Assembly (NCBI GenBank): GCA_012295275.1
Contig: CM022665.1
Span: 49,079,820 to 49,143,819 of the forward strand
Direction of reading: 5' to 3'
Source of the DNA: Chrysomallon squamiferum
Lineage: Eukaryota > Mollusca > Gastropoda > Neomphalida > Peltospiridae
DNA length: 64,000 bases
Shown here: piece after piece, positions 12,445 to 23,839 of the stretch
Layout of the letters: each line of letters starts with the position of its first letter
Numbering within the stretch: position 1 is the stretch's first letter
Position numbers and translations under genes: made by a program
Notes under the pieces: generated by a model
Database searches by the model: none
What the model was told of the DNA's origin: nothing
What the model saw: the letters and a program-made list of their open reading frames with translations, nothing else

Positions 12445-14408
12445 AAGAAGAAGAAAGAAAGAAAAGAAAGAAAGAAAGAAGAACAAGAAAGAAAAGGAAA
12501 GAAAATGAAGACACAGACTGTTTTGTAAAGACTGAAAAGCTGTGTTTAGACTCAGACTTACCTGACCGAGTCAAAGAAGCCAGTGAGCGAGTTGACGGAT
12601 ATCCACGCGTACACGCCCTCCTCCTCCCCCGACAGCACGCGCACGTGTTTGCGCGTGAACATGAAAGGGTTGGCCGTGGAGTTGTCCAGATAGTTTCTGA
12701 TTTTGTTCATCAGTTCTAGCGCGATATCCGGGTCCAAAATACGAGCTCCTGAATTTAAAACAAACAAATACACAAACAAACAAACAAACAAACAAACAAA
12801 CAAACAAACAAACAAACAAACAAACAAACAAACAAACAAACAAACACACAAACAAACAAACAAATAAATAAATAAATATATAAATAAATAAATAAATAAA
12901 GAAGAAGAAGCAAGAAAAGAAAAGAAAGAAAAATCGAACTAAGCTTTTTTTTTTTTTATTATTCTAACATTTAGAACCAACTTAAGTAATAATGACGGTT
13001 AGAAAATTAGAAGATCAATTCGAACATCTGACAGTAAACAAGTATAACAGCTGTAAACAAAGTGTAACTGTTGTAAACCAAAGTAACTATTGTAAACAAG
13101 TGTAACTTTGTAAACAAGTGTAACTATTGTAAACAAGTGTAACTACTGCAAACATACGTAACTACGGCAAAGAAGTGGTAGATATATAATTAGTATATAC
13201 AGATAACTAGTGGGCAAGTGTAATTAGTTTAGATAAATAACTATTATAGACATAACTAGTGCAGATACATAACACGAGTAACTAAATTTAACACTGCAGA
13301 CAATGTTATGTCGAGACATAAATTACGTTGACAAATATAATTAGTGTACATATATAGTGTAGAACAGCGTGACTTCTGTAGATATGTAACCAAGTGTAAC
13401 GCGGTAGACAAATTAACGCAGTGACATAAATTACGTTGACAGATGTGTAGCTAATTATATAATGTAGAAAAGCGTAACTTATGTAGATATCTAACTAAAT
13501 GTAACACAGTTGGCAAAATAATCCAGATGTAAATTACGTTGACAAATGTAGGTAGTGTAGATAGAGTGTTGACAAGCGTGACGTCTGTAGAGACTTAACT
13601 AAGTGTAACGCGGCAGACAACTAACGCAGATACATAAATTATGTTGACAAATGTAACTAGCACAGATATGTAACTAATCTACTCCAATTTTTTTCCCCAC
13701 AGTTTCAGGGGTAAAGTAAACACAGCGAGAAAAAAATATCGATGAATTTTTAATTATTTTTTTTCGACAATGTACATTTAATTCCATGATTCTGTACGCA
13801 GTCCTCGCTAAAACAGTCTATTCACAGCGCGAGTCAGACTGTGTAACGTGAGACAGATAGTGTAACGTGAGACACATTCTGTAACGTGATCTGAGTACAC
13901 GGAACTCACGTTAATTACGCTCTGTTTGAACAGTTCGCACACAGCACGTATTTCATGTTTATTAAATCCACTTGTTATTGCATGTCACACGCCAAACACA
14001 ATTATCATTAGCCAGAAAGAAAAAAAAAAAAAAAAATGAAATATTGCTGCATTTGGTGTCGATAACGTTTCGCTCACGTTTTGTTTGGAAGCGGTGTCGT
14101 GTAAAGGAATAACAGCGTTTTTGTGTTGGACGAAACAAAATCAGTGATGTTTTACTTCGAAATCAATAACTTGCAGTGTAGTATTTTTTCAAATTTGACA
14201 AATATATATATTTTTTTAAAATGATAGGTTGTTGTGAAAACATATAATCAATAAGAGCATTAATAAAAAAAAAAAAAAAAAAAAAAAAAAATAATAATAA
14301 ATAATAAAATAAATATCTTTAACATACAGGAAAATACCAACAAACAAACAAGAAAAAAAAAAAATGAATAAATGAATGAATGAATAAATAAATAAATAAA
14401 GAACCAAA

Positions 14409-14455
<47 letters not shown>

Positions 14456-14915
14456 AAATACCAAATAAATAAATAAATAAAATACCAAATAAATAAATAA
14501 ATATTAACAACTGCAGAAATCTAACGACAAAACAAAATTCATTAAAAATAATTAAATAAATAAAAATGTTTTTTTTTTTTTTTTTTTTTTACAAAACTCT
14601 CCATGCCTCACACAAAATCCCATATGCTGGAACACATATTCCACGTGTTTATTCTGAAAATATTAAGTATTTTTCTTTCTCTCTGTCTTTGCCGCTCTCT
14701 CTCTCTCTCACACACGTTTTTATGTTTGTGCTCTGTTTATTTTGAGAGAACAAGACGGTCACACTAAGTGGAGATGAACTGTAACAGGAATTTTAAAATG
14801 AGTTTACCATTGCTCCGCGTAACCAGTGAAATACGTCAAATATGATCAGTGATGTGTGTAGTTCAAACATGTACTTATGTAAAATATAACACATCGAAAA
14901 ACACATTGAAAAAAA

Positions 14916-15006
<91 letters not shown>

Positions 15007-15585
15007 GTAATAACAATAATAATAATAATAATAATAATATTGTGTTGTTGTAGTTGTTCTTGTTGATGTTTTATTGCTTATAAAAGTCTAAAGTTTTTCA
15101 TTTGCATATTCCACACATCACGAATACAACCAATACAACACGTCATCGTAACTGACAGCATCAACTGGTTCACACACTGAAATCAATATTTTTGTTATTT
15201 GCACAATGAAAGAGTAATACGTACCTGCGGTTGCCATGAGATACAAAGGCGTTGTCTTGGTAACATTGCGAGGGACAAGTTCTCTAACTCTGTTGATGAC
15301 GTCAGACAGGTAATTTCGCAGTTGTTCCGGGTGCCGGACAAAGTAACCAATTCCTGGACGGAACTTGAGGTTGCTTCCCTGAATCAGTTCGATTCGCGGC
15401 AGTTTTGACAACGTCGCTGTCGCCCGCCATCGGTAAGCCTTGATTTTAGTGCCGCTGCTACCGGCGTCCAGCACGACGCCGTAGTGCACGTCAGACGACG
15501 ACCGCGACAACGGCGGTGAAGCAGTAACGAGAACGCAGTGAATACACAGTACAACCCACGAGAAGCAGCCGCTCATGTTGAACAT
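7931..15585 (-). CDS. ENTPD: Ecto-nucleoside triphosphate diphosphohydrolase (CD39/NTPDase family), six exons
   Basis: The family hydrolyses extracellular or lumenal nucleoside tri- and diphosphates. Coding exons on the minus strand: 15585-15225, 12748-12562, 11990-11749, 10234-9942, 8990-8828 and 8202-7931. All junctions are GT-AG and the sum is 1518 nt (505 aa plus TGA) with every phase matching. All five apyrase conserved regions are visible: DAGSSGTK (residues 40-47), ATAGAR (118-123), SGEEEGVYAW (160-169, with catalytic Glu), LEMGGGSTQ (192-200) and EWTLG (416-420, its first codon split by the last intron). A hydrophobic N-terminal stretch (about 8-22) and a hydrophobic tail (about 488-502) match the two-membrane-segment, cell-surface type (vertebrate ENTPD1/2/3/8), and the length is typical. 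A GPI-type tail is an alternative. The start is M1 or M4. An acceptor at 15793-15794 suggests the first coding exon begins in leader sequence at 15792. Introns are filled with trinucleotide and tetranucleotide repeats. Confidence 0.94.
8589..8623. repeat. Poly-A tract in NTPDase intron
   Basis: An unbroken A-run of about 35 nt followed by AAG-type repeats. It lies between the last two coding exons of the NTPDase gene. Confidence 0.85.
9003..9170. repeat. (ATT)n microsatellite
   Basis: About 165 bp of ATT units broken by GTT. It sits immediately upstream of the acceptor of the fifth NTPDase coding exon, so it occupies the region expected to hold the branch point and polypyrimidine tract. Confidence 0.9.
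9248..9320 (+). tRNA. tRNA-Arg (anticodon UCG), copy 5, inside an NTPDase intron
   Basis: A complete 73-nt plus-strand cloverleaf: acceptor GGCCTCG/CGGGGTC, U8, anticodon TCG, T-loop TTCGAGT, discriminator G. A TTTT run lies about 15 nt downstream. It lies in the fourth coding intron of the minus-strand NTPDase gene, antisense to it. Confidence 0.95.
9639..9714. repeat. (GT)n microsatellite, 76 bp
   Basis: An uninterrupted dinucleotide run between two tRNA-Arg genes, preceded by degenerate GTAT repeats (about 9520-9635). Confidence 0.95.
9761..9833 (+). tRNA. tRNA-Arg (anticodon UCG), copy 6, inside an NTPDase intron
   Basis: Over its 73 nt it is the same sequence as copy 5. A TTTT run immediately follows the discriminator region, a good Pol III stop. 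It lies about 110 bp from NTPDase exon 4 on the opposite strand, in the same intron as copy 5. Confidence 0.95.
10289..10329. repeat. Poly-A tract, about 41 nt
   Basis: A homopolymer run just upstream (gene sense) of NTPDase coding exon 4. Read on the gene strand it is a long T-run next to the splice acceptor at 10235-10236. Confidence 0.85.
10519..10655. repeat. (AAC)n / (AAT)n / (CAG)n compound microsatellite
   Basis: Mainly AAC units with short AAT and AGC blocks, within the third coding intron of the NTPDase gene. Confidence 0.9.
11380..11660. repeat. (ATT)n, (ATTT)n and (AAC)n compound repeats
   Basis: An (ATT)n block (about 11380-11440), T-rich (ATTT)n, then about 72 bp of (AAC)n (about 11578-11650). 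All lie in the NTPDase intron between exons 3 and 4. Confidence 0.88.
12233..12490. repeat. Three adjacent trinucleotide arrays: (TAA)n, (TAC)n, (AAG)n
   Basis: About 90 bp of TAA/AAT, then about 44 bp of TAC/ACT (about 12355-12398), then AAG (about 12414-12455) grading into AAAG. They occupy one NTPDase intron in direct succession. Confidence 0.92.
12769..12899. repeat. (AAAC)n grading into (AAAT)n
   Basis: About 84 bp of AAAC units followed by AAAT units. The tract begins about 20 bp upstream (gene sense) of the splice acceptor of NTPDase coding exon 2. Confidence 0.92.
13020..13680. repeat. Degenerate nested repeats in NTPDase intron 1
   Basis: Short units of the type GTAACTATTGTAAACAAGT (about 13035-13150) pass into a longer, diverged unit of about 94-110 bp marked by AATTACGTTGACA (near 13321, 13431, 13525 and, as AATTATGTTGACA, 13635). 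It is clearly repetitive and too diverged for a simple microsatellite. No frame is kept. Confidence 0.65.
14917..15046. repeat. (AAT)n with central inverted (ATT) block
   Basis: AAT units, a short block of ATT units (about 14944-14960), then AAT units again. The switch of strand sense makes a perfect hairpin possible. It is in the first coding intron of the NTPDase gene. Confidence 0.85.
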
Positions 15586-15792
15586 CTTGCTTTGTCAGTG
15601 ACGACTGCGATAATCGCTAGAAAACACGACGACGACGACGACATCAACGTTGTAGCATCAGATGTCCTCTGCTGGGTTACAGTCGCAGACGGGAACGTCC
15701 AGAGAAAGAAAACACATTCCTAGCAGATTTCTGGTCGCTTTCCTCCATGGTCGACGTTCTCATTTGGTTTCACATACTTCTCCGATTTGTAT
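15586..15792 (-). promoter_or_regulatory. ENTPD: Probable 5' untranslated part of NTPDase first coding exon
   Basis: Upstream of the start codon at 15585-15583 the minus strand reads back to a good acceptor (TTTTATTTCAG) at 15793-15794. The leader is therefore probably spliced, and transcription starts further upstream. No long upstream frame was followed. Confidence 0.5.
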
Positions 15793-16757
15793 CTGAAATA
15801 AAACAAAACACGTTCTGTTTTGAAAATGACTGCTTTTCTAATGCGTACAAGAAAAAAAAAATAATAATAATAAAAAATAAATAAATGTTTCAGAAATTCG
15901 GTTAGTTAACTTTCAAAGACTGGAAGGAAATCGGATACGGTAAACACGGCGACACAATAACCCACATATCAGCATCATAGCTGTTTTTAAAAAACACAAA
16001 TTCCCACAGGATTAAAAAAATGGGTTCAGTAACAGACGTCGACCTCTTTGGACTTAATTTTGAAAATAATTTCCACACGGTCCACAGTTCGAGCAGATGT
16101 CGTTGGAATGTCGGCAACGGCTACGGCGATGACATCAGTTCTGAGAAGAGGTTTTTATGTGAGAGTTCTGGACTCGTCGTTGACGGAGTTACGTCTACAC
16201 GTTGTTGTTGTTAGAGGTGTTGGTGCTTGTCATTCTTTGTGTACATCAGCAGTGGTTAATGCTCGTGTTATTAATTTTGTTAATAGCCTTGTTAATACAT
16301 CGCCGCTCGAATTACGTAGATAGATCGTGCTGCCAAATATAGCGTAAGTTAAAACTGATAATTTCACATGTTAAATCATAATAATGCTGCTGCTGCTGAT
16401 GATGATGATAAGCCAGTATACCGTTACGTGAGTAGGAGTGACTACTGAATCACTCAGAAATGGTGTATGTTTGACGTAACTAATTAACGGTCATTCTTAA
16501 TTTATAGTGGTTAATACTGTAACAAGTATTTACTCATCGACAAAGACATCATGGTACAATGAATGAATAAATAAATAAATAAATAATATTATAATAGAAA
16601 TAATAGAAATAAATCTACTACTAATAATACTACTATTACTACTACTACTATTATTATTACTATACCTACTACTCTTACTATTATTACTACTACTACTGCT
16701 TCAAGTATTATTGCCATTATTACTAGTACTACTACTATTACTGCTACTACTACTACT

Positions 16758-16800
<43 letters not shown>

Positions 16801-16989
16801 CTCATGCTACAAAATAAAGTCAAGAGTTCAACATTCTGCTATATTCAGAGTGATAACAGATTTTACAAACACACACAACAACCTGACTGTTATATCGACA
16901 AATATCTCTCAAGTATTCTTTAATGTCATTATAATGACATTTCCGCGTGATTTTTCGCTTAAAGGATTTACACTCACAGATCCACACAT

Positions 16990-17020
<31 letters not shown>

Positions 17021-17329
17021 AATTTTAATAAAGAAAGAAATGAAAAAAGACTGGCGAAGGAAAAATTCCGGAGATGGAAAAAAAAAAAAAAAAAAAAAAA
17101 AAACGAAAACGAAAGAAAAATGGAACATTTATTCTGTATTACTATAAGTATTAGTCATGTATTCATATTAAATTTTTTGATAAGACAAATAAATAAATAC
17201 TTTGCATAGAATTTATATAGATTATCAGCAACATCAAATACACCGCTTAAGAAGAAATGAATGAAACTGTAACATGAAAAATACCTTTTTTTTGTATTTT
17301 ATTTTTAAAATACGCTAAACCCTAACTCT

Positions 17330-17735
17330 CGTACATTGAAACACACTGACTGTGTTTAACTCTACTACACTATAATACTGACTATACCTTAACTCGAGTA
17401 CACTATAATACACTGACTATACCTTAAGTCGAGTACACTATAATACACTGACTATACCTTAACTCGAGTACACTATAATACACTGACTATACCTTAACTC
17501 GAGTACACTATAATACACTGACTATACCTTAACTCGAGTACACTATAATACACTGACTATACCTTAACTCGAGTACACTATAATACACTGACTATACCTT
17601 AACTCGAGTACACTATAATACACTGACTATACACTAACTCTGCTACACTATAATACACTGACTATACCTTAACTCGAGTACACAATAATACATTGACTAT
17701 ACACTAACTCTAAAACACTATAAATCACTGACTAT
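17330..17735. repeat. 35-bp minisatellite with CTCGAG in the core unit
   Basis: About eleven tandem copies of a 35-bp unit containing CTCGAGTACACTATAATACA and then CTGACTATACCTTAA. The central seven copies (about 17391-17635) are nearly identical; edge copies are diverged. No open frame runs through it. Confidence 0.92.
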
Positions 17736-18730
17736 TACTGACTTAATTAAAAGATAGAAATTCCACGATTGAAAGAGGAATGTGGAAGTAAAGTTATGTG
17801 TTTTCTAGACACGGTTGGAGTGTGTGAGTTCTGAGATAAAAAAGTAATGAACGCGGCTAATGAAACAGCAGTTTATGAGTTTTAACAGCATTATTAACAG
17901 TTATTACACGACGTGTCATAACAACATGTACTGCACCACGTACTGGGTTATAATGAATGTTTCACAATTATTGCATCACAGTAGACAACGCAGTGGTTAA
18001 TTAACTTAATTCTGTATGGGTGGAGAGAGATTTTGTTTCCACATAATCTGCGTTTCGAGCAAGGCAAGTCAGCGAGTACAACAATAAAAACAACAACCCA
18101 CTCATAAACTGTATGTACCTCAAAGTGCGTAGGCCGTTCCCCAAACTGTGTGTGCGTGTGCGTGTGTGCGTGTATCATACATCAAAATATGCTAGCACGC
18201 ACATACACATGAATAATACTTATATAGTGCAGTTTGTCTGAATGAATGAACAGATGATTATGAATGAATAAAAATATGGAATGATTATGACCATGTTTTT
18301 TTTTCTTCTTCTTTTTTTCTGTTGTATGTTAACCGCCCAAAATAACACAGATTTAAGAGTGGTCAATACTGTGTGAATTGTGTATGAACTCTATAATTTT
18401 GTGTGAACTGTGTGAAAACTGTTTAACCTTTCATTCATAGCTCAAGCTGACACTAGCAGTTTGTCACTGGAAAAATAGATAATAGTTTGTAGATGCATCG
18501 AGTTGCAAAATCTACCTATACTGGAGTAACTCTGCTTTGTCAGCTTTTAAATATAGCTATCCTTTTCATATAGATACACAGGCCTAAAGTGCATACTTCA
18601 AAAACAGACTCACAGATAGATAGATAGATAGATAAATAGATAGAAGGCATAAATTAACAGAGAAATAGAGATAGATTAGAGAGAAGAGGGGACAGCTGAG
18701 AAAAACAGAGATATATAGAGAAAGAGAAAC

Positions 18731-18733
<3 letters not shown>

Positions 18734-18806
<73 letters not shown>
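18734..18806. repeat. (GA)n microsatellite
   Basis: A pure GA run of about 73 bp, preceded by A-rich degenerate GATA units (about 18610-18720). Confidence 0.95.
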
Positions 18807-18809
<3 letters not shown>

Positions 18810-19631
18810 TTACAAAATCAAAATAACGCAAGCATATAAAAAGAAAAAGATTATAAATTTAACATCTTTGTTTACGAAACATGTTTGTGCTTTCCTTAAT
18901 GCATCAATCGACAGTGATAAAAACATTTTTATCTTTCCTAAGAGAAACCTATAAACCAGATAAAACAGACATATTAACTAAAACTGACATGTTGTTTCAA
19001 TAAATTATACACCATATTCCTATCTGCAGAATACTTACAGTGTGGAGATCAGAAGTCAGCATCCATCAACGGTTGTTGTTTTCTCTTTTTTAACAAATTA
19101 AATGTTTCACAGTTTGCAGCGCACTTTTGCTAAGCAGATGACGGAATGTACCGATAAGGAACGTAGCTGAACGAGTGAAGCCGTCGCGCGCGCGCGCTCT
19201 TTCCCTCTCTCCGTAAAACTCGGAACGTTTTACGAGAATGGATGCTGGGCAGACGTATAACTTCGTTAACATTGCGCGTTTATTGGATCTGGCGGCGCAT
19301 TGGAACACAAGTAAACTAAGTTATGAAGTATAATGCGATACGACGGCCTCTCGGGACACGCCGGCAGATTAATGGCCATTTTTTTTCCAGCGGCGTTGTT
19401 GTTGATGCTCGCCGTTTGTTTTCCGTGTTGGAACAGAAATTGAACCCAGCTCGTCAAACAGCTGCCAGACTGAATGGCGGGAAGCGCGTGCACTGACACT
19501 GTCCCAGGTGACACGAAACTGTCAAAGCAGAACGAGTACAGTTAACTCAGAAATCAAATCACAGTTAAGTTATTAACTTGTGCACAGGGTGGAGATCATT
19601 ATTATAAACGTATTATTAACAAACGAGGATA

Positions 19632-19677
<46 letters not shown>

Positions 19678-20507
19678 CCTGTGTTTATGTTAACTCAGAA
19701 ATCAAATCGCAGTTAAATTTATAAACTTCTACACAGAGTAGGGTTAGTTATACAAATGTATTATTTACAAAAGAGGATATATGCGTGAGTGCGTATGTGT
19801 GCGTGTAAGTGTGTTTGTGTATGTGTTTATGTATGTGTGTGTGTATAATTATATGAATATGTAAGTATGTATGAATGTATGCATTTATATGTGTGTATGT
19901 GGTATATGTGTGTATGTATGTGTACGTGTATGGGTATGTATGTATATATCAGATTACACAGAACAAATTCTAAGCAGTATAATAATTATATATTCTTGTA
20001 TTAACTATTAAGCAAAATGAGCATGCAGAATAAAGCATTTCACTGGTTTTGACTTTGTTCGATATCTGCTTTAATTCAACACCACCACCACCACCACCAC
20101 CACCCACCACCAACACCAACAACAACAATAATAACAATAACAGTAAAAAAAAAATAATAATTATAATAATTATAACAATAACCATAATCATACTCTTAAT
20201 TCAACTTGTGGCCGGGGTTATCCTTGTTGTGCTGTTCTTAGGGCATCGGTTGAATTTAATCCCTCCTTCAACATTTACAAACATCCATACAGACAACTAA
20301 TCTATTAAAATATACCCAGGGTACATCAGAAGTAGCTGTCACATTTATATATCATATTATACATTATATTTTGTTTTCGATTACAACTTGTATAAAACAA
20401 AGATAAGAATATAAGAAAGACAGGCAAGTAACCATTACATCTAATTAATTTATATTTTACATACACTAACGTACAAACAGACAGTAAGATAGGGTATCTA
20501 ACTTGAG

Positions 20508-20511
<4 letters not shown>

Positions 20512-20587
<76 letters not shown>
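20512..20587. repeat. (AG)n microsatellite
   Basis: A pure AG run of about 76 bp. Any open frame through it is the dinucleotide repeat translated. Confidence 0.95.
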
Positions 20588-20590
<3 letters not shown>

Positions 20591-21262
20591 GTTGACCAAA
20601 TAACGAAATAAACTACAAGCATATTTTGTACAAAATAGTTTGATTATTATAACACACACAAAAAAAAAAACAGCATTAGCTGCTTATCGTAAATTATGGC
20701 GAGATTCCAATTACCTCTGTTAACAATAAGTGCAAGGCATGGCGGGATATCTTCGAAAACTAATATTTATTTTGACTGCCGGAGTGCAGGAATATGCCTA
20801 TAAAACATGGCTGCTAATATGTGACGTGTTTGCTTAGAATAATTAGGTATGTTAGGGTATGTATATATTCAAATGTAATTAACAGATGTCTGTGTCTCCT
20901 AACTAAACACAACAAGCCAAGTTAGGTGTTTTCATTACGTGTAAAGTTATACGCTTGTTACGTCACTTTGCCGTGTGAATATTAACGATAATAGGTCAAA
21001 TTATCACAGGTCAAATTGATTTTTCTTTTTAATTGTTTCGCTACGTATTATAAAGAACTATAAAATATTTTACTTTTTTTTTTTTTAGTGACGAACGAAC
21101 GCACACATATGCACACACATACGTACAAATGCACACACTAACAAATATACACATACACACAAATATAGATATATAGAGACACTCATATAGATAGAAAGAT
21201 AGACAGACAGATAGATACACATACACAGAGATGGAACTCAACACTATGAATGTGTACGTGTG

Positions 21263-21377
<115 letters not shown>

Positions 21378-21724
21378 ACAATAAAACAACCTAAATATTA
21401 AATACGTGTTTATAATTAATGTTTGACTAAGAACATCTGAAATATTAAAAAAGAATACTTCTGTTTAATAAAATATATTAATACAAATAAATAAACAGAA
21501 CCAACCTTCACAGAACTTTCTCCGCGTTGCTATGGGACACCGAGACCCAGGTTGGGATCTAGAATTTTCTTTTTCCCTCGACGTGAATCTTCAGTTTACG
21601 TCCTCAGAGATTTATCTGCATAAAAATAAATAAATAAATAAATAAATAATTGTTTTTATTTGTATTATGAATACAGAGATGTGAAGAAATAAATGTCAAT
21701 AAGTCTCTTGGCGAATGTATGTGC

Positions 21725-21955
21725 TGAATATCATATCGTATTATATCATATATGTATCAGTATTGTCATATACTGTTTCATATATTATATGTCATATCCG
21801 TTTATTATATGTCGTATCATATCATATATCATATCACATCAAATATTATATTATATCGTATCGTATCCTATATCTGATCATGCATTATAAAGTCATAACG
21901 TATATCATACAGTATCATGTCATATCATGCTATGTCGTGTCGTGCTATGCTTATA
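21725..21955. repeat. Degenerate ATATC/TCATA pentanucleotide array
   Basis: About 230 bp built from the pentamers TATCA, TATCG and TATTA and related words, with some units read in each direction. Confidence 0.75.
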
Positions 21956-22399
21956 TTATATTAATGGCTTTATTTTCCGTAAAACAGAAAACAACGTCTT
22001 TTCTATACTGAAGGGAATTAGTTACGGTTTAAAACAAAATTTACTTACCGCGATATGAAGGGTAGAGCCAGCCTCGATTCTCTGCCCTTGAATCTGTTCC
22101 TGGTGATATGAACTCCGCGTTATTTCATACCATTTGTCCCAATACACGAATATTTACGTTTCTGTGTGGAATCTGCAAAGGCTAAGCAAACAGGCAGTAA
22201 AATGTTAACAGTGCAATAGATCGACTAATTGGAGAAGGGTAAATATTTTTGAAAGGAAACGACTCTGTGTTGTAAAACACAAATAAACACATTTATGTAC
22301 CCTTCAGTGTGTGGGGTTAATTTAGCCGTGCAGAGAGAAAGAAATAAAAATGGAACACACGTGCGCTCTGTTTTTTTTTTTTTTTTTTTTTCTTTCTCA

Positions 22400-22447
<48 letters not shown>

Positions 22448-22703
22448 TTATTATTATTATCAGTTTTGTTTTTATCTTGTTTTGATTTAATAATAAATCG
22501 TATGTAACGATGTGAAATTAAATTTAAAAAAAAATGTTTTCTACAAAAATGAATAAAATAAAATAAAATAAAATAAGAATTAATCAAACAAAACAACCAT
22601 CAAAAGGAGATCTGTTCATATAAATCAAATAAATTAAAAAGTTAGGAATATATTAATATTAAATTTTTAATTAAGAAAAAATGTTTAACAAAAAGCAAAT
22701 ATT

Positions 22704-22776
22704 CGACCCCGACGAGACTCGAACTCGCAATCTTCTGATTCGAAGTCAGACGCCTTATCCATTAGGCCACGAGGCC
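22704..22776 (-). tRNA. tRNA-Arg (anticodon UCG), copy 7
   Basis: A 73-nt minus-strand cloverleaf: acceptor GGCCTCG/CGGGGTC, U8, anticodon TCG, T-loop TTCGAGT, discriminator G. A TTTTT run lies about 10 nt downstream. It is 13 kb away from the main cluster and matches copies 5 and 6 over the mature region. Confidence 0.95.
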
Positions 22777-22956
22777 GGTAACTGTTTAATTAAACTGCAA
22801 GTTCAAGAACAAAACTGATTCATTTTCTTTCTTTCTTTAATTGTTTTTTTTTGGTTTTTGGGTTATTGTTTTTTTTTTTTTTTTTCGTAACTGGCAGAAA
22901 GATCAAATTTCTTAATTTTGGCAATGTTGCCATTGTTATTGGTCTTCTTCTTCTTC

Positions 22957-23005
<49 letters not shown>

Positions 23006-23224
23006 GAAGAACAAGAAGATAAAAATGATTATTATCTTTTTTTATATGATACTGATAATGATCATTATGATGATGATTATCATCATGAAATAATAAAAAT
23101 GAGCAAAACATTTACAGCGTAGACTGAACAACAACAAAAAAAATATATATAATGTCTAATATTTTACTAATTTTAAAATTTCGCCAGTGTCTAATTCTCC
23201 GGTTCCTGCTAATGAACGCGCGAA

Positions 23225-23833
23225 GTGTGTTTCCGAGTCCCTGGTGAGTTGTTTCCTCTAGATTCTCCGCTGTTAACATTTATACTCTTAACAGTTAAAC
23301 GATTTCAGTCCGCGGCAGACGACATCACAAGAGTAATGAGATTTAAAAGTTATACTTACGTAGAGTGTTCTTTTAACTTGTATTTTGCATCTCTGTTTCT
23401 GTTTACAGGCAGTGTGTTTCGTAAAAACATCGGTTCGCTTTGGAAACGATCCATTGTCTGTAACGTAATACTGACGTTTCAGTTAGTGGAGAAATATTTA
23501 AGAAGAAACAGTCATTTGGCACTGATAGGTCTGGCGAAGTTTCAGACAATAAAATCGTATTTAAAATGTGTTCCACACTGTTCAGATGAGGGGCGGATCC
23601 AAAATTCTTTTGTGGAAATTGTCAAAGTGGTTGATATTGCGTATGAAGTAATTTCAGGTTTTCTCACTGTTTCCGCTATTGTTGAAGTTATTCAGGACAA
23701 ACGTCCAAATTTACCCAAAGAACAAATAATTAATGCTCTGGCTAGATTGGGAAATATATCAGTGGGTCACCAAAGTGAAATGAACCTCAAACCTGTCACG
23801 TGTATGCAGTCTATATACAAAAACAACAAATAA
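23225..23833 (+). CDS. Unrecognised 202-codon open reading frame
   Basis: The frame is open from GTG at 23225 to the stop at 23831-23833; the first in-frame ATG is internal (MRFKSYTYV, about 40 codons in). The product is mixed in composition, with no low-complexity run, which is rare in this window, and it has amphipathic stretches such as LVEKYLRRNSHLALIGLAKF. I do not recognise a family. A possible intron exists: donor CCTG|GTGAGT near 23240 and acceptor TTTCTGTTTACAG at 23408, which would join in the same frame. An A-rich tail follows (about 23885-23935), so a retrocopy or a terminal exon is possible. It may also be chance. Confidence 0.35.
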   Translation: MCFRVPGELFPLDSPLLTFILLTVKRFQSAADDITRVMRFKSYTYVECSFNLYFASLFLFTGSVFRKNIGSLWKRSIVCNVILTFQLVEKYLRRNSHLALIGLAKFQTIKSYLKCVPHCSDEGRIQNSFVEIVKVVDIAYEVISGFLTVSAIVEVIQDKRPNLPKEQIINALARLGNISVGHQSEMNLKPVTCMQSIYKNNK

Positions 23834-23839
23834 ACATAC

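Noticed and set aside
16020-16323. Two overlapping plus-strand frames upstream of the NTPDase
   Set aside because: No family likeness, mutually overlapping in different frames, no splice or poly-A support.
19090-19514. Minus-strand frames in the CpG-richer region
   Set aside because: Better explained as promoter/leader sequence; no homology or continuation.
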